Shown: positions 32,856-42,046, counted from the first letter of the stretch. The stretch: DNA of 64,000 nucleotides from Halomonas lysinitropha (GCF_902500215.1 NZ_CABVOU010000043.1:102951-166950); one strand, 5' to 3'. Notes: generated by a model from the sequence alone, not told the origin. Made by a program: numbers and translations.

Positions 32856-35108
32856 ATGGGGTTCACGCAAGGCGTCAGGAGTCAAAGGTCGAGCAGGCTC
32901 TTTCTGCTGGTCGCCTGCTTGATGGTGCCCTCATCGGTACCGCTCGCCGCCCAGGTTCCTCCACCTCTGGAAAGCGTGCCCGAGCCGTTGGTATTCGCGG
33001 GTTCCGACGACTATCCGCCCTTTCAGTGGCACGATGACAACGGTATGCCGAAGGGCTTCGTGATCGACCTCCAGGAGGCCATCGCCCATCAGCAGGGCTT
33101 GAAGGCCGAACACCGGCTGATGGCCTGGGATCAGGCCGTCGAGGCCGTCGAGGCCGGGGAAGCGGATGTGGTGGCGCTGTTTGTCTCCGAGGAGCGAGAG
33201 GAGCGATTCGACTTCACCTCGCCGATCTATCATGTGGCGCACGGTATCTATGCGCTCTCTCCCGATTCGATCCAGAAGGACCCCAGCGACCTCTCTGGCA
33301 TGCGGGTGGCCGTCGTGGAGGGTAGCTATGCGCAGAATCGCCTGAGAGAGAACCCGTCCGGAGGAGAGCTTAGACCCCAGGAGGATATCAGGAGCGCGCT
33401 GCTGGCTGTGGCAGAAGGCCGGGCGGATCTTGCCCTCGTCGCCGCCCACACGGCGCGTCATGTGATCGGCCAGTCGAGTCTTGATATTCATCAGGTCAGC
33501 CGCCCCTTCTGGCCCAAGGCCTACGCCTTTGCCGTCAGGCAGGGGCGTGACGACCTGCATGCGTGGCTGGAGGAGCAGGTAGGCCTGCTGCAGGCTAATG
33601 GCACCTATTTCGAGATACACGCGGACTGGCTCTCCGAACTGGAGTGGCAGCCGCCCACCTGGCGGGACAATCTGCGTACCCTGGCCTGGATAGCGCTGCC
33701 CCTGCTGGTGCTGGGGGGCGGCGGCTATCTCTGGTCCTGGTCGCTGCGCCGGCAGGTGACTCGCAAGACCCGTCTGCTCTCCAGGGAGCTGGAATCTCGT
33801 CGATCGTTGCAGGGCGAGCTCGAGTACCGGCTCAAGCACCACATGCTCACCGGCCTATTCAATCGCAGCGCCTTCATCAGCAAGCTAGACGGCCTCGTCG
33901 AGGCCGATCCCGACTGGTCGCCGACCATTGCCCTGATCCAGCTGGTCAATCTCGAGCAGTTGATCACGGCATTCAGCTATCAGGTGGCGCTGGAATTACA
34001 GAGAGCCTTCGGGAGGCTGTTGGAAGCTCAGGATTTCCTCCTGGTAGGGCATTTCGGTTCCGGGCTCTTCGCCATTGCCACGAGTAAGCCATTGGAAGGC
34101 AACGACATTGTCGTGCGCTTGACCGAACCGCTGAACCTGGGCTCGCTCGATCTTGACCCCGTCTACGTCGTCGGCATCGTCAACGAGGCAAGCCTCGAAG
34201 AGGACGACGGCGCCGACGAGTTGATTCGTCGTGGCATCCTGGCCGTAGCGATGGCACGAGATGCCCACCGCCGCTGGGTGATCTACAGCACCGATCTCGA
34301 GCCGGATATCGACGACCTGCTCCTGCTGCAGGACTTCCACCGCCACGGCACCCGCGACATGTTCCTCGAGTATCAGCCTCAGCTGGAGATCGAGACCGGG
34401 AGAGTGAGGGCAGCCGAGGCGCTGATCCGCTGGCAACATCCCACCCTGGGGCTGATATCGCCCGGGCGCTTCATTCCCATGCTGGAACAGGCCGGGCTGA
34501 CACACTGGATCACTCGCTGGGTAATCGAAGAGGCCAGCGAGATGCTGCGGCGAACGGCCCTCGTTGCCTCGGGCTTTCGTGTCAGCATCAATCTCGCGCC
34601 CCAGGATCTCATGGAGCCGGACCTGGTCGACTTCATTGCCCAGAGCCTGGCGGCGACGATGCCGGCACGCAGTCTCTGGCTGGAAATCACCGAGACCGGC
34701 TTCATCCACGACCCATCGCGCATCCGCGATGTGCTCTCCGATCTTCACGTTGCCGGTGCCCGCATCTCGGTGGATGACTTCGGCACCGGCTACGCCTCGC
34801 TCTCCTATATGAGCGAGTTCCCTGTCGACGAGGTCAAGCTGGACAGGACCTTCGTGGGCGACATGCTGACCAATGACCGCCATTACCTCATCGTGCGCTC
34901 CACCATCGCTCTTGCTCACGAACTGGGGCTGACGGTGACCGCCGAGGGCGTAGAGGACGAAGAGACCCTGCAGGCCCTTGTCGCCATGAACTGCAACAAC
35001 GTCCAGGGTTTCTACCTCTCCCGGCCATTGCGTGAAGAGAGCCTTCTCGCCTTCCTGGACCGCGACATGGCGGAGATGCTCTCGGGAGCGACCCACAGCA
35101 AAGAGTAA
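32856..35108 (+). CDS. Membrane EAL phosphodiesterase with periplasmic SBP_bac_3 sensor
   Basis: A 750-residue protein. The signal sequence RLFLLVACLMVPSSVPLAAQ is followed by a type 3 solute-binding domain (LVFAGSDDYPPFQW ... RRDDLHAWLEE), a transmembrane helix around residue 280 (LAWIALPLLVLGGGGYLWSW), a degenerate GGDEF domain (GGDEF replaced by FGSGLF near residue 400) and an EAL domain. EAL motifs are intact: EAL at 521-523, SINLAP, EITETG, DDFGTGYAS, EVKLD, AEGVED and QGFYLSRP. It should hydrolyse cyclic di-GMP in response to a periplasmic amino-acid-like ligand. I chose the ATG at 32856 because GAGG lies at 32847-32850 and it gives a proper signal peptide; a TTG at 32802 is the long alternative. 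Confidence 0.9.
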   Translation: MGFTQGVRSQRSSRLFLLVACLMVPSSVPLAAQVPPPLESVPEPLVFAGSDDYPPFQWHDDNGMPKGFVIDLQEAIAHQQGLKAEHRLMAWDQAVEAVEAGEADVVALFVSEEREERFDFTSPIYHVAHGIYALSPDSIQKDPSDLSGMRVAVVEGSYAQNRLRENPSGGELRPQEDIRSALLAVAEGRADLALVAAHTARHVIGQSSLDIHQVSRPFWPKAYAFAVRQGRDDLHAWLEEQVGLLQANGTYFEIHADWLSELEWQPPTWRDNLRTLAWIALPLLVLGGGGYLWSWSLRRQVTRKTRLLSRELESRRSLQGELEYRLKHHMLTGLFNRSAFISKLDGLVEADPDWSPTIALIQLVNLEQLITAFSYQVALELQRAFGRLLEAQDFLLVGHFGSGLFAIATSKPLEGNDIVVRLTEPLNLGSLDLDPVYVVGIVNEASLEEDDGADELIRRGILAVAMARDAHRRWVIYSTDLEPDIDDLLLLQDFHRHGTRDMFLEYQPQLEIETGRVRAAEALIRWQHPTLGLISPGRFIPMLEQAGLTHWITRWVIEEASEMLRRTALVASGFRVSINLAPQDLMEPDLVDFIAQSLAATMPARSLWLEITETGFIHDPSRIRDVLSDLHVAGARISVDDFGTGYASLSYMSEFPVDEVKLDRTFVGDMLTNDRHYLIVRSTIALAHELGLTVTAEGVEDEETLQALVAMNCNNVQGFYLSRPLREESLLAFLDRDMAEMLSGATHSKE

Positions 35109-35129
35109 GAATAAGAAGAGGAAAGACAG

Positions 35130-35690
35130 ATGCGTGACGATGTCGATATGGTCGATGTGCCGCTTGACCGGGTGCGTCGTTACCTCGAGCCTGGCCCCAT
35201 TGTGCTGGTCTCATCTGCCTGCGAGGGGGAGCGCGATATCATGACCCTGGGCTGGCATACCGTGATGGCCTTCTCGCCTTCCCTGGTCGGCTGCGTTATC
35301 TCCTCCGGCAACCACAGCTTCGAGCTCGTGCGCCGCAGTGGGACGTGCGTCATCAACCTGCCGACGACGGCCTTGACCGCCGAGGTGATCGGGATCGGCA
35401 ACAGCAGCGGCACCGAGCTCGACAAGTTCGACTATTTCGGCCTGACCGCGTCGCCGGCGACGGCCGTGGAAGCGCCACGCATCGCGGAGTGCCATGCCCA
35501 CTTCGAGTGCCGCCTCGTCGATGACAGCCTGGTCGACCGCCATGACTTCTTCATCTGGGAGGTGGTGGCGGCCCAGGCCCGGGCGACCCCCGCCTATCCC
35601 GAAACGCTGCACTATACCGGCGACGGTGTCTTCATGGTGGCCGGCGAGATCATCGACCGGCGCAGCCAGTTCCTGCTGCAGATGTTATGA
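35130..35690 (+). CDS. Flavin reductase-like domain protein
   Basis: A 186-residue protein of the FMN-binding split-barrel flavin reductase family: PGPIVLVSSACEGERDIMTLGWHTVMAFSPSLVGCVIS and SFELVRRSGTCVINLP are characteristic, as is the late IWEVVAA segment. It likely binds FMN in the cytoplasm and serves as a reductase or FMN store. AGAGGAAAG precedes the ATG. It starts 21 bases after the EAL gene on the same strand and may be cotranscribed with it, though no functional link is evident. Confidence 0.82.
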   Translation: MRDDVDMVDVPLDRVRRYLEPGPIVLVSSACEGERDIMTLGWHTVMAFSPSLVGCVISSGNHSFELVRRSGTCVINLPTTALTAEVIGIGNSSGTELDKFDYFGLTASPATAVEAPRIAECHAHFECRLVDDSLVDRHDFFIWEVVAAQARATPAYPETLHYTGDGVFMVAGEIIDRRSQFLLQML

Positions 35691-35832
35691 GAGGAACGCA
35701 ACAGCCTGGTCACCCGGCGCTCGCTAGTGTTTTTGTGGGCGTACAGCGTGCTGCCCCGACGACCGCAGGGCACCTGTCTGCGACAATCGCTCATTAAATG
35801 GCGCTTCCATAATGGGAGGTCGCCATGCCGGA

Positions 35833-35861
35833 TTGGGCGAGGGCGTCGTTTGCGCTATGCT
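35833..35861 (+). promoter_or_regulatory. Candidate sigma-70 promoter for the DUF3617 gene
   Basis: TTGGGC at 35833-35838 and TATGCT at 35856-35861 are separated by 17 bases. The predicted leader contains a small perfect inverted repeat, CATGCC-GAG-GGCATG, at 35868-35882, right at the expected start of transcription. Confidence 0.45.
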
Positions 35862-35914
35862 GAGCGTCATGCCGAGGGCATGGCATACCACACACCATCA
35901 GGGAGAGTTTCTCC

Positions 35915-36343
35915 ATGTCGTTTCGTCCCCTTCTTGCCGGCCTTTTGCTGGCGCTGCCAATGGCGGCCGTTGCCCAATCCCCCAATATCGAGCCAGGACA
36001 GTGGGAGTTCACCAGCACCACATCCGTTCAGGGTGACATGCCGATCCCCGATCAGACCGACAGCCATCAGGAATGCATCGCCCAGGGCGATATCGAGAAC
36101 GAGGAGTTCAGCTTCATCGAGGAAGAAGAGGGCTGTGAACTGCTCGAGCACGAGGTGACGGTCGACCGCCTGGATTACCGCATGGCCTGCCAGGCCGAGG
36201 GTGGCGAGGCCGATATCGTCGGGCATATGGACTTCCTTGGCGAAACTACCGAAGGCCGTGTGGAGGTCAACGTCCAGTCGCCGCAGATGGGCGAGATGAC
36301 AATGGTCACGGACGTCGAGGGGCGTCGCCTCGGCGACTGCTGA
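35915..36343 (+). CDS. DUF3617 secreted protein
   Basis: A 142-residue protein with a signal peptide (MSFRPLLAGLLLALPMAAVAQ) and the DUF3617 signature IEPGQWEFTSTTSVQGDMPIPDQT followed by HQECIAQGDI. Four cysteines remain after the signal peptide (Cys in QECIA, GCELL, MACQA and the terminal GDC), suggesting two disulfides. It is very acidic, as expected for a periplasmic protein of a halophile. GGGAGAG lies 8 bases upstream of the ATG. The function of the family is unknown. It has its own promoter and ends at a strong hairpin. Confidence 0.85.
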   Translation: MSFRPLLAGLLLALPMAAVAQSPNIEPGQWEFTSTTSVQGDMPIPDQTDSHQECIAQGDIENEEFSFIEEEEGCELLEHEVTVDRLDYRMACQAEGGEADIVGHMDFLGETTEGRVEVNVQSPQMGEMTMVTDVEGRRLGDC

Positions 36344-36359
36344 ACCCTCATCCCGCTCT

Positions 36360-36397
36360 AACGATGAAGGCCACCCCGCGGGGTGGCCTTCATCGTT
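36360..36397. terminator. Bidirectional terminator hairpin
   Basis: AACGATGAAGGCCACCCC (36360-36377) and its exact complement at 36380-36397 form an 18-base-pair perfect stem between the convergent DUF3617 and RND genes. The T-run is short on either strand, but the stem is strong enough to act on both. Confidence 0.85.
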
Positions 36398-36412
36398 GCC
36401 AGGGCCGACCGG

Positions 36413-39400
36413 TCAGTAGCCGGCCGGCGCCTCATCCATCTCCCGTTCCAGGCGCCGGGCCACGTCGCCCGGCGAACCGGTCCCCCGTGCCAGCAGGTCA
36501 TAGGCCACCGGCACCACGAACAGCGTGAACAGGGTGGCGGCGGCCAGGCCGCAGAGGATCACGGTGCCGATCACCAGCCGGGTCTCGGCACCGGCGCCGC
36601 TGGAGAGGATCAGCGGCACGGCGCCCGCCATGGTGGTCACCGCGGTCATCACGATGGGACGTAGCCGCGTCACGGCGGCATCGACCAGTGCCTCGTGGAA
36701 GGCCACTCCCTGGTCGCGCAGCTGGTTGGCGAACTCCACGATCAGGATGCCATTCTTGGCGGCAAGCCCCACCAGCATCACCAGCCCTACCTGGCTGTAG
36801 ATGTTCAGCGACTGCCCGGTGAGGTAGAGCCCGAGCAGAGCGCCGCAGATGGCCAGCGGCACGGTGAGCATGATCACGAAGGGGTGCACGAAGCTTTCGA
36901 ACTGGCCGGCCAGGACCAGGAAGACGATCAGTATACCCAGCCCCAGCAGGAAGCCGGTGGCGCCACTCGCTTCGAGATAGTCGCGGGAAGCGCCCTTGAC
37001 GTCGGTCTGGGCCTCCGGCGGAAGAAGCTCATCCACGGTGGCTTCGAGGTACTCCAGCGCCTCGCCCAGCGGATAGCCGTCGGCGAGATCGGCCTGCAGG
37101 GTGATGGCGCGGACTCGATTGAAGCGGTTCAGGGTACTGGGACCGGCGAAATCAGTGATCGTCACCAGGCTGGCCAACGGGATCAGCTCGCCACTTCGCT
37201 GCGAGCGCACGCGAATGCTCTCCAGGGAGGAGGGGCTCGGCCGTGCGCCGGGCTCGCCCTCGAGAATCACGTCGTACTCCTCGCCGTCATCCACGTAGCG
37301 GGTGACCGTGCGCCCGCCGAGCAGAGTCTCCAGAGTGCGACCGATCTCGGTGACGGTGACCCCCAGGTCAGCGGCGCGGCTATAGTCGATTTCCACGCGC
37401 AGCTGCGGCTGGTTTTCCTCGTAGTCGCTCTCCAGACCCGTCAGGCGCGGGTTGTCCTCGCGAATGTGCTCGATTACGTTGTCACGCCACTCGGCCAGTT
37501 CCTCGTAGGTACCGCCACCGAGCACGAACTGCACCGGCTTCTCGACCCGCTGGCCGAAGCCCTGTCGCATCACCGGGAAGGCGCGAACGCCGGGCAGGTC
37601 AGCGAGTTTCTGGCGAACCTCGTCCATGATCGCCCAGGCGCTGCGACGCTCGCCCCAGTCGGCCAGTCCGACGATGACGAAACCGCTGTTGAAGTTCTCG
37701 ATGTTACCCCAGCCGCGCGGCGCACGTACCACCGCGCGATCGATTTCGCCGGTTTCGACCATGGGCAGCAGGCGGGCTTCGATCTCGTCCATGTAGTCGA
37801 GCATGTAGTCATAGGTGGCGCCCGGCGGGCCGTTGACCAGCACCCAGAAATTGCCGCGATCCTCCTGAGGCGTGTATTCGTTGGGCAGCTCGCCGTTGAG
37901 CCACAGCATGCCGCCGACCAGCCCCAGAAACACCGCCAGCACCAGCAGCCTCAGCTTGAGCATGCGCTCGAGCAGGCGGCGATAGATACAGCGCGAGTGT
38001 TCCAGTGCCCACTGCACCGCACGGGCCAGGCGCCCTTCTTGCATGTCGCTCTTGAGAATCTTGGAGGCCATCATGGGTGTCAGGGTCAGTGCCAGCAGGC
38101 TGGAGATCGCCACTGCCGCGGCGAGCGTCAGGGCAAACTCCGAAAATAGCCGGCCGATGTCGCCCTGCAGGAAACTCAGCGGCACGAATACGGCGATCAG
38201 CACCAGGGTGGTGGCGATGACCGCGAAGGCGATCTGGCGGGTGCCTCGGTAGGCGGCGACCAGTGGCGTCTCACCGTGTTCATGCATGCGCCGGTGAATG
38301 TTTTCCAGCACCACGATGGCGTCGTCGACGATCAGGCCGATGGCCAGCACCAGGGCCAGCAGGGTCAGCAGATTGATGGTGAAGCCCATCACCGCCAGCG
38401 CCGCGAAGGCGCCGATCAGGGCGATGGGCACGGTGATGGCAGGAATGATGGTGGTGCGCAGGTTGCCGAGGAACACGAAGATCGCCACGACCACCAGGCC
38501 CATGGCGATGAACAGCGTCTGCACCACCTGCTTGATGGCGCCGGAGACAAAGACCGAGGCGTCGAAATTCAGGCCCAGATCCATGCCGTCGGGCAGGGTG
38601 CCCTGCAGACGCTCCATTTCCGCCAGTACGCCGTCGGAGATCTCCAGCACGTTGGCGGTGGACTGCTTGCGCATGCCCAGGCCCACCATGGGCACACCGT
38701 TGCCGCGAAAGATGGTGCGCTCTTCTACCGCGCCGATTTCCACCCGGGCCACGTCGCCGAGACGTACCAGGTAGTCATCTTCGCCCTCGTCGAGTACCAG
38801 CCCTCGGAAATCTCCCGGCGTGGCAAAGCTGCGCGGGAGGCGCACGATGAACTGACGATCCCGGGACTCGATGGCGCCGCCGGGCAATTCGACGTTTTCG
38901 GCACGCAGGGCGCTTTCCACGTCGCTGACGGCCAGGTTGCGTGCCGCCAGTGCGTTGGCATCGAGCCAGATGCGCATGGCGTAGTCGCGCCCGCCACCGA
39001 CGATCACCCGTGACACGCCGGTCTGCACCGAAAAACGGTCCACCAGGTAGCGATTGGCGTAGTCGGTCAACTCCGCCATGGTGTAGCCCTCACCGGAAAG
39101 GCTCAGCCAGATGACCACATCGTCGCTGGAGTCGGCCTTCTGGACTTCGGGCGGCTCGGCTTCCTCAGGCAGGTTGTCGAGCGAGCCGGAAATGCGGTCG
39201 CGGATGTCGTTGGCAGCCGCATCGATGTCCATGGCCAGGTTGAATTGCACGTTGATGCTGGAGCGACCGTCCTGGCTGGATGACGAGATCACCTCGATGC
39301 CCGCCACGCCGGCGACGCGGTCCTCCAGCACCTGGGTGATGCGGGTCTCCACCACGCTGGCCGAGGCGCCCGGATAGCGCGTATCGATGCTCACCACCGG

Positions 39401-39526
39401 CGGGTCGATGGAGGGGTATTCCTGCAGCGGCAGACGCTGAAGGGCCAGCAGGCCGAAGGCCACGATCAGCGCGGCCAGTACCGTGGCGAGTACCGGCCGC
39501 TGTACGGAAACATCGGACAGACGCAT
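36413..39526 (-). CDS. RND family efflux permease (HAE1-type)
   Basis: A 1037-residue inner-membrane pump of AcrB/MexF size. It starts with MRLSDVSVQRPVLATVLAALIVAFG and has two large periplasmic loops. TM4 carries GLIVDDAIVVLENI, the Asp pair of the proton relay seen in AcrB. The C-terminal half repeats the architecture (LMLVGLAAKNGILIVEFANQL). It should export hydrophobic or amphiphilic compounds by proton antiport with the adaptor encoded just upstream and an outer-membrane channel from elsewhere, since none is encoded here. The ATG shares one base with the adaptor stop (TGATG at 39524-39528), so translation is coupled. Confidence 0.93.
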   Translation of the reverse strand: MRLSDVSVQRPVLATVLAALIVAFGLLALQRLPLQEYPSIDPPVVSIDTRYPGASASVVETRITQVLEDRVAGVAGIEVISSSSQDGRSSINVQFNLAMDIDAAANDIRDRISGSLDNLPEEAEPPEVQKADSSDDVVIWLSLSGEGYTMAELTDYANRYLVDRFSVQTGVSRVIVGGGRDYAMRIWLDANALAARNLAVSDVESALRAENVELPGGAIESRDRQFIVRLPRSFATPGDFRGLVLDEGEDDYLVRLGDVARVEIGAVEERTIFRGNGVPMVGLGMRKQSTANVLEISDGVLAEMERLQGTLPDGMDLGLNFDASVFVSGAIKQVVQTLFIAMGLVVVAIFVFLGNLRTTIIPAITVPIALIGAFAALAVMGFTINLLTLLALVLAIGLIVDDAIVVLENIHRRMHEHGETPLVAAYRGTRQIAFAVIATTLVLIAVFVPLSFLQGDIGRLFSEFALTLAAAVAISSLLALTLTPMMASKILKSDMQEGRLARAVQWALEHSRCIYRRLLERMLKLRLLVLAVFLGLVGGMLWLNGELPNEYTPQEDRGNFWVLVNGPPGATYDYMLDYMDEIEARLLPMVETGEIDRAVVRAPRGWGNIENFNSGFVIVGLADWGERRSAWAIMDEVRQKLADLPGVRAFPVMRQGFGQRVEKPVQFVLGGGTYEELAEWRDNVIEHIREDNPRLTGLESDYEENQPQLRVEIDYSRAADLGVTVTEIGRTLETLLGGRTVTRYVDDGEEYDVILEGEPGARPSPSSLESIRVRSQRSGELIPLASLVTITDFAGPSTLNRFNRVRAITLQADLADGYPLGEALEYLEATVDELLPPEAQTDVKGASRDYLEASGATGFLLGLGILIVFLVLAGQFESFVHPFVIMLTVPLAICGALLGLYLTGQSLNIYSQVGLVMLVGLAAKNGILIVEFANQLRDQGVAFHEALVDAAVTRLRPIVMTAVTTMAGAVPLILSSGAGAETRLVIGTVILCGLAAATLFTLFVVPVAYDLLARGTGSPGDVARRLEREMDEAPAGY

Positions 39527-40620
39527 CAGCTTTCCGCCTCCGAAGCATCGCGCTCGCGCCGCAGGATCTCCGGTACACTGGTGTCGTCATCGAGAATGCC
39601 CAGCAAGCGGGCCGGCTGGCCGTCGCGCACCCGCTCGGTGCCGTGGGCCACCACCAGCTGGCCTTCGCTCAGCCCCTCCAGTACCTCCACCTCGCCCTTG
39701 CGGCGGGCTCCGATAGTGATCTGACGCCGTTCGACCTGGTAGTCGCCGTTCTCGTGCAGCACCAGCACGTACTGACGGTTGCCTTCGGGAATCAGTGCCG
39801 CCTCGGGAATGACCATCGTCTCGCGTGGCTGGCGCTGCACCACCACTTCGATCAGCATGCCCGGCCTGAGCTTCAGGTCGGGATTGTCCAGCTCGGCGCG
39901 TACCGGCACGCTGCGGCTCACCGGGTCGACACGTGCCCCGACGCTGGCGATCGTCCCCGTGAAGTCGTCGTCGGGGTAGGCCGCGCTGTGGGCGGTCAGC
40001 GTCAGGCCGGGCTCGAGCAGAGAGAGAAAGACCTCGGGCACATTGAAATCGAGTTTCATCACGTCGAGCTTGTCCAGGGTCACCAGCTCGGTGCCGGGGG
40101 TGACCAGGCTGCCCACACTGATGTTGCGAAACCCCGTCACCCCGTCGAACGGAGCGCGCAACCGGTAATTGGCCAGGCGTGCTTCCAGCCCCTGGATCTC
40201 CGCCTCCACCTGGCGCAGTCGTGCCCGAGCGTCTTCCAGGTCGCCCCGTGGCGCCAGGTTGCGCTCCTGCAGCTGGGCAAGCCGGTTGACCGCATTGCGC
40301 CGTTCATCGCGCAAGGCCTGGGCGACGCGCAGGTCGGCCTGCTCTTCGTCATCGGCCAGGCGCACCAGGAGCTTGCCGGCTTCCACCACTTCACCATCGC
40401 CGAAGGCCAGCTCGGCCACGATCTCCGTTACCGTGGCCGAGAGCGTCACGCTCTCATCGGCGCGTAGGGTACCCAAGGCTTCTATCGGGTCCGACCAGGA
40501 CTCGAGGCGCGCCTCGGCGGCGATCACTGCGGTGGGCTGCTGGGCGTGCAGCGGCGTGGCCAAGGCCAGTAACAGGCAGAGCAACAGGGGCAGTACGTGT
40601 GAGGCGAGGCGTATAGGCAT
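39526..40620 (-). CDS. RND periplasmic adaptor (membrane fusion protein)
   Basis: A 364-residue adaptor with a signal peptide (MPIRLASHVLPLLLCLLLALATPLHAQ). The split lipoyl halves (TVTEIVAELAFGDGEVVEAGKLLVRLAD and LRAPFDGVTGFRNISVGSLVTPG) flank a short helical hairpin, followed by beta-barrel and membrane-proximal domains (LRPGMLIEVVVQRQ, EVLEGLSEGQLVVAHG). It resembles MexE/AcrA-type subunits and pairs with the permease downstream. An earlier in-frame start at 40686 would add 22 residues without a signal peptide, so the ATG at 40620 is preferred. Two inverted repeats in the upstream divergent region are candidate operators. Confidence 0.9.
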   Translation of the reverse strand: MPIRLASHVLPLLLCLLLALATPLHAQQPTAVIAAEARLESWSDPIEALGTLRADESVTLSATVTEIVAELAFGDGEVVEAGKLLVRLADDEEQADLRVAQALRDERRNAVNRLAQLQERNLAPRGDLEDARARLRQVEAEIQGLEARLANYRLRAPFDGVTGFRNISVGSLVTPGTELVTLDKLDVMKLDFNVPEVFLSLLEPGLTLTAHSAAYPDDDFTGTIASVGARVDPVSRSVPVRAELDNPDLKLRPGMLIEVVVQRQPRETMVIPEAALIPEGNRQYVLVLHENGDYQVERRQITIGARRKGEVEVLEGLSEGQLVVAHGTERVRDGQPARLLGILDDDTSVPEILRRERDASEAES

Positions 40621-40716
40621 GAGCGCGGATCTTTTCGATGAGCGTTGACGGTGCGAGAGAGGCGCTCGCGATCCTGCGGGCGCCATTTGTAGCCTAACCG
40701 AGCCGTATCCTGGGAG

Positions 40717-40733
40717 TGTGACAACAATTCACA
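40717..40733. promoter_or_regulatory. Inverted repeat TGTGA-N7-TCACA, candidate operator
   Basis: TGTGACAACAATTCACA is an imperfectly spaced palindrome (7-base spacer) about 97 bases upstream of the RND adaptor start, in the divergent region. The half-sites look like CRP half-sites, but CRP needs a 6-base spacer, so another regulator is equally possible. Confidence 0.4.
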
Positions 40734-40765
40734 ACTACCAAGAAGGGATCGCCTTCTCATCACAA

Positions 40766-40782
40766 TGTACAAGAGTTGTACA
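40766..40782. promoter_or_regulatory. Perfect palindrome TGTACAA-GAG-TTGTACA, candidate operator
   Basis: Two perfect 7-base arms with a 3-base centre lie between the divergent RND adaptor and flavoprotein genes. The form and size suit a dimeric repressor site, for example of a TetR-type regulator encoded elsewhere. No T-run follows, so it is not a terminator. Confidence 0.5.
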
Positions 40783-40815
40783 TGATTGGCCACTCTCGGC
40801 GCATCGATGTCCGGC

Positions 40816-40824
40816 TGCTAGAAT
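40816..40824 (+). promoter_or_regulatory. Candidate extended -10 element for the flavoprotein gene
   Basis: TGCTAGAAT at 40816-40824 is a good extended -10. Transcription would begin near 40831, 40 bases before the GTG start. No recognisable -35 precedes it. Confidence 0.4.
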
Positions 40825-40870
40825 GCTCGTCTCGCCGCTGGCGACGACGAATGGCCGGGAGGGCAGCAGG

Positions 40871-42046
40871 GTGATATACGATGTGGTAATTATCGGCGCC
40901 GGTGCTGCCGGGCTGATGTGTGCGTTGACCGCCGGCTGCGCGGGACGCCGGGTGCTGGTGGTCGACCATGCCAACAAGGCGGGCAAGAAGATCCTGATGT
41001 CCGGCGGCGGGCGCTGCAACTTCACCCATCTGGCCTCGGGGCCGGCGAATTTCACCTCCGAGAATCCTTCGTTCTGCATCTCGGCGCTCAAGCGTTATCG
41101 GCCCGAGCACTTCGTGGAACTGGTGGAGCGCCACGGCGTGGAATACGTGGAGAAGACGCCGGGGCAGCTGTTCTGCGCCGACTCCTCGAAAGAGATCCTC
41201 CGGGTGCTGCTGACCGAGTGTGACTGGGCGGGGGTGGATATTCGCCTCAAGACCACTATCGAAGGCGTCGAGCGGCGGGGGGAGGGCATGCGGCTGGCGA
41301 CCTCGATGGGGCCCATCGACTGCGGGGCTCTGGTGGTAGCGACGGGGGGGCTGTCGATCCCCACGATGGGCGCCAGCGGGTTCGGCTACGAGCTCGCCCG
41401 CCAGTTCGGGCTGGCGGTCACCGAGACCCGGGCCGGCCTGGTGCCCTTCACCCTGACCTCGCACTGGAAGGCGCGGGCCGAGGCACTGGCCGGCGTCAGC
41501 TGCGAGGTGGCGGTGACCTGTCGCGGGAGGAGCTACCGTGAGCCGATGCTCTTCACCCATCGCGGGCTTTCGGGGCCTGCCATGTTGCAGATCTCCAGTG
41601 TCTGGTACTCCGGGGACACCCTTTCCATCGACCTGCTGCCGGGTCTGGATGCCTTCGAGGCGCTCTGCCATGCCCGGCGCGAGACGCCCAGGAGGCGGCT
41701 TTCCAGCTGGCTGGGAGAGCGTCTGCCCAAGCGCCTGGCCCAGGCGCTGGTCGAGTGGCATGACGACGACGGGGTGCTCGCCGAGTACGCCAACGCCCGC
41801 CTGCAGGCCTGGGCCGAGGTTCTCCAGGCCTGGCGTGTCAAGCCCGCGGGCACGGAAGGCTGGCGGACTGCCGAAGTGACGATGGGGGGCGTGGACACCG
41901 GGGCCGTCTCCTCGAAGGACTTTTCGGTACAGGAGCTACCGCAGCTGCGCTTTATCGGCGAGGTGCTGGATGTCACCGGCGAGCTCGGTGGCCATAATTT
42001 CCAGTGGGCCTGGGCCTCCGGCGTGGCCTGCGGCAATGCGCTCTAG
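40871..42046 (+). CDS. YhiN/HI0933-family NAD(P)/FAD-dependent oxidoreductase
   Basis: A 391-residue flavoprotein. The dinucleotide-binding motif YDVVIIGAGAAGLMCALTAG begins at residue 3, followed by the family hallmark AGKKILMSGGGRCNFTH. Later motifs LVVATGGLSIPTMGASGFGYELARQFG and VTMGGVDT near the C-terminus also fit the HI0933 family. It is a probable soluble oxidoreductase of unknown substrate, widespread in bacteria. I use the GTG at 40871 because GGGAGGG lies 7 bases upstream and the Rossmann motif begins there; an upstream in-frame ATG at 40718 would add 51 residues unlike the family. It is divergent from the RND pair. Confidence 0.9.
   Translation: MIYDVVIIGAGAAGLMCALTAGCAGRRVLVVDHANKAGKKILMSGGGRCNFTHLASGPANFTSENPSFCISALKRYRPEHFVELVERHGVEYVEKTPGQLFCADSSKEILRVLLTECDWAGVDIRLKTTIEGVERRGEGMRLATSMGPIDCGALVVATGGLSIPTMGASGFGYELARQFGLAVTETRAGLVPFTLTSHWKARAEALAGVSCEVAVTCRGRSYREPMLFTHRGLSGPAMLQISSVWYSGDTLSIDLLPGLDAFEALCHARRETPRRRLSSWLGERLPKRLAQALVEWHDDDGVLAEYANARLQAWAEVLQAWRVKPAGTEGWRTAEVTMGGVDTGAVSSKDFSVQELPQLRFIGEVLDVTGELGGHNFQWAWASGVACGNAL

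Noticed and set aside
36695..38149. Plus-strand open frame of 484 codons inside the RND permease gene
   Set aside because: It is antisense to a clear AcrB-type permease and shows no protein-family features (rich in His, Gln, Gly).
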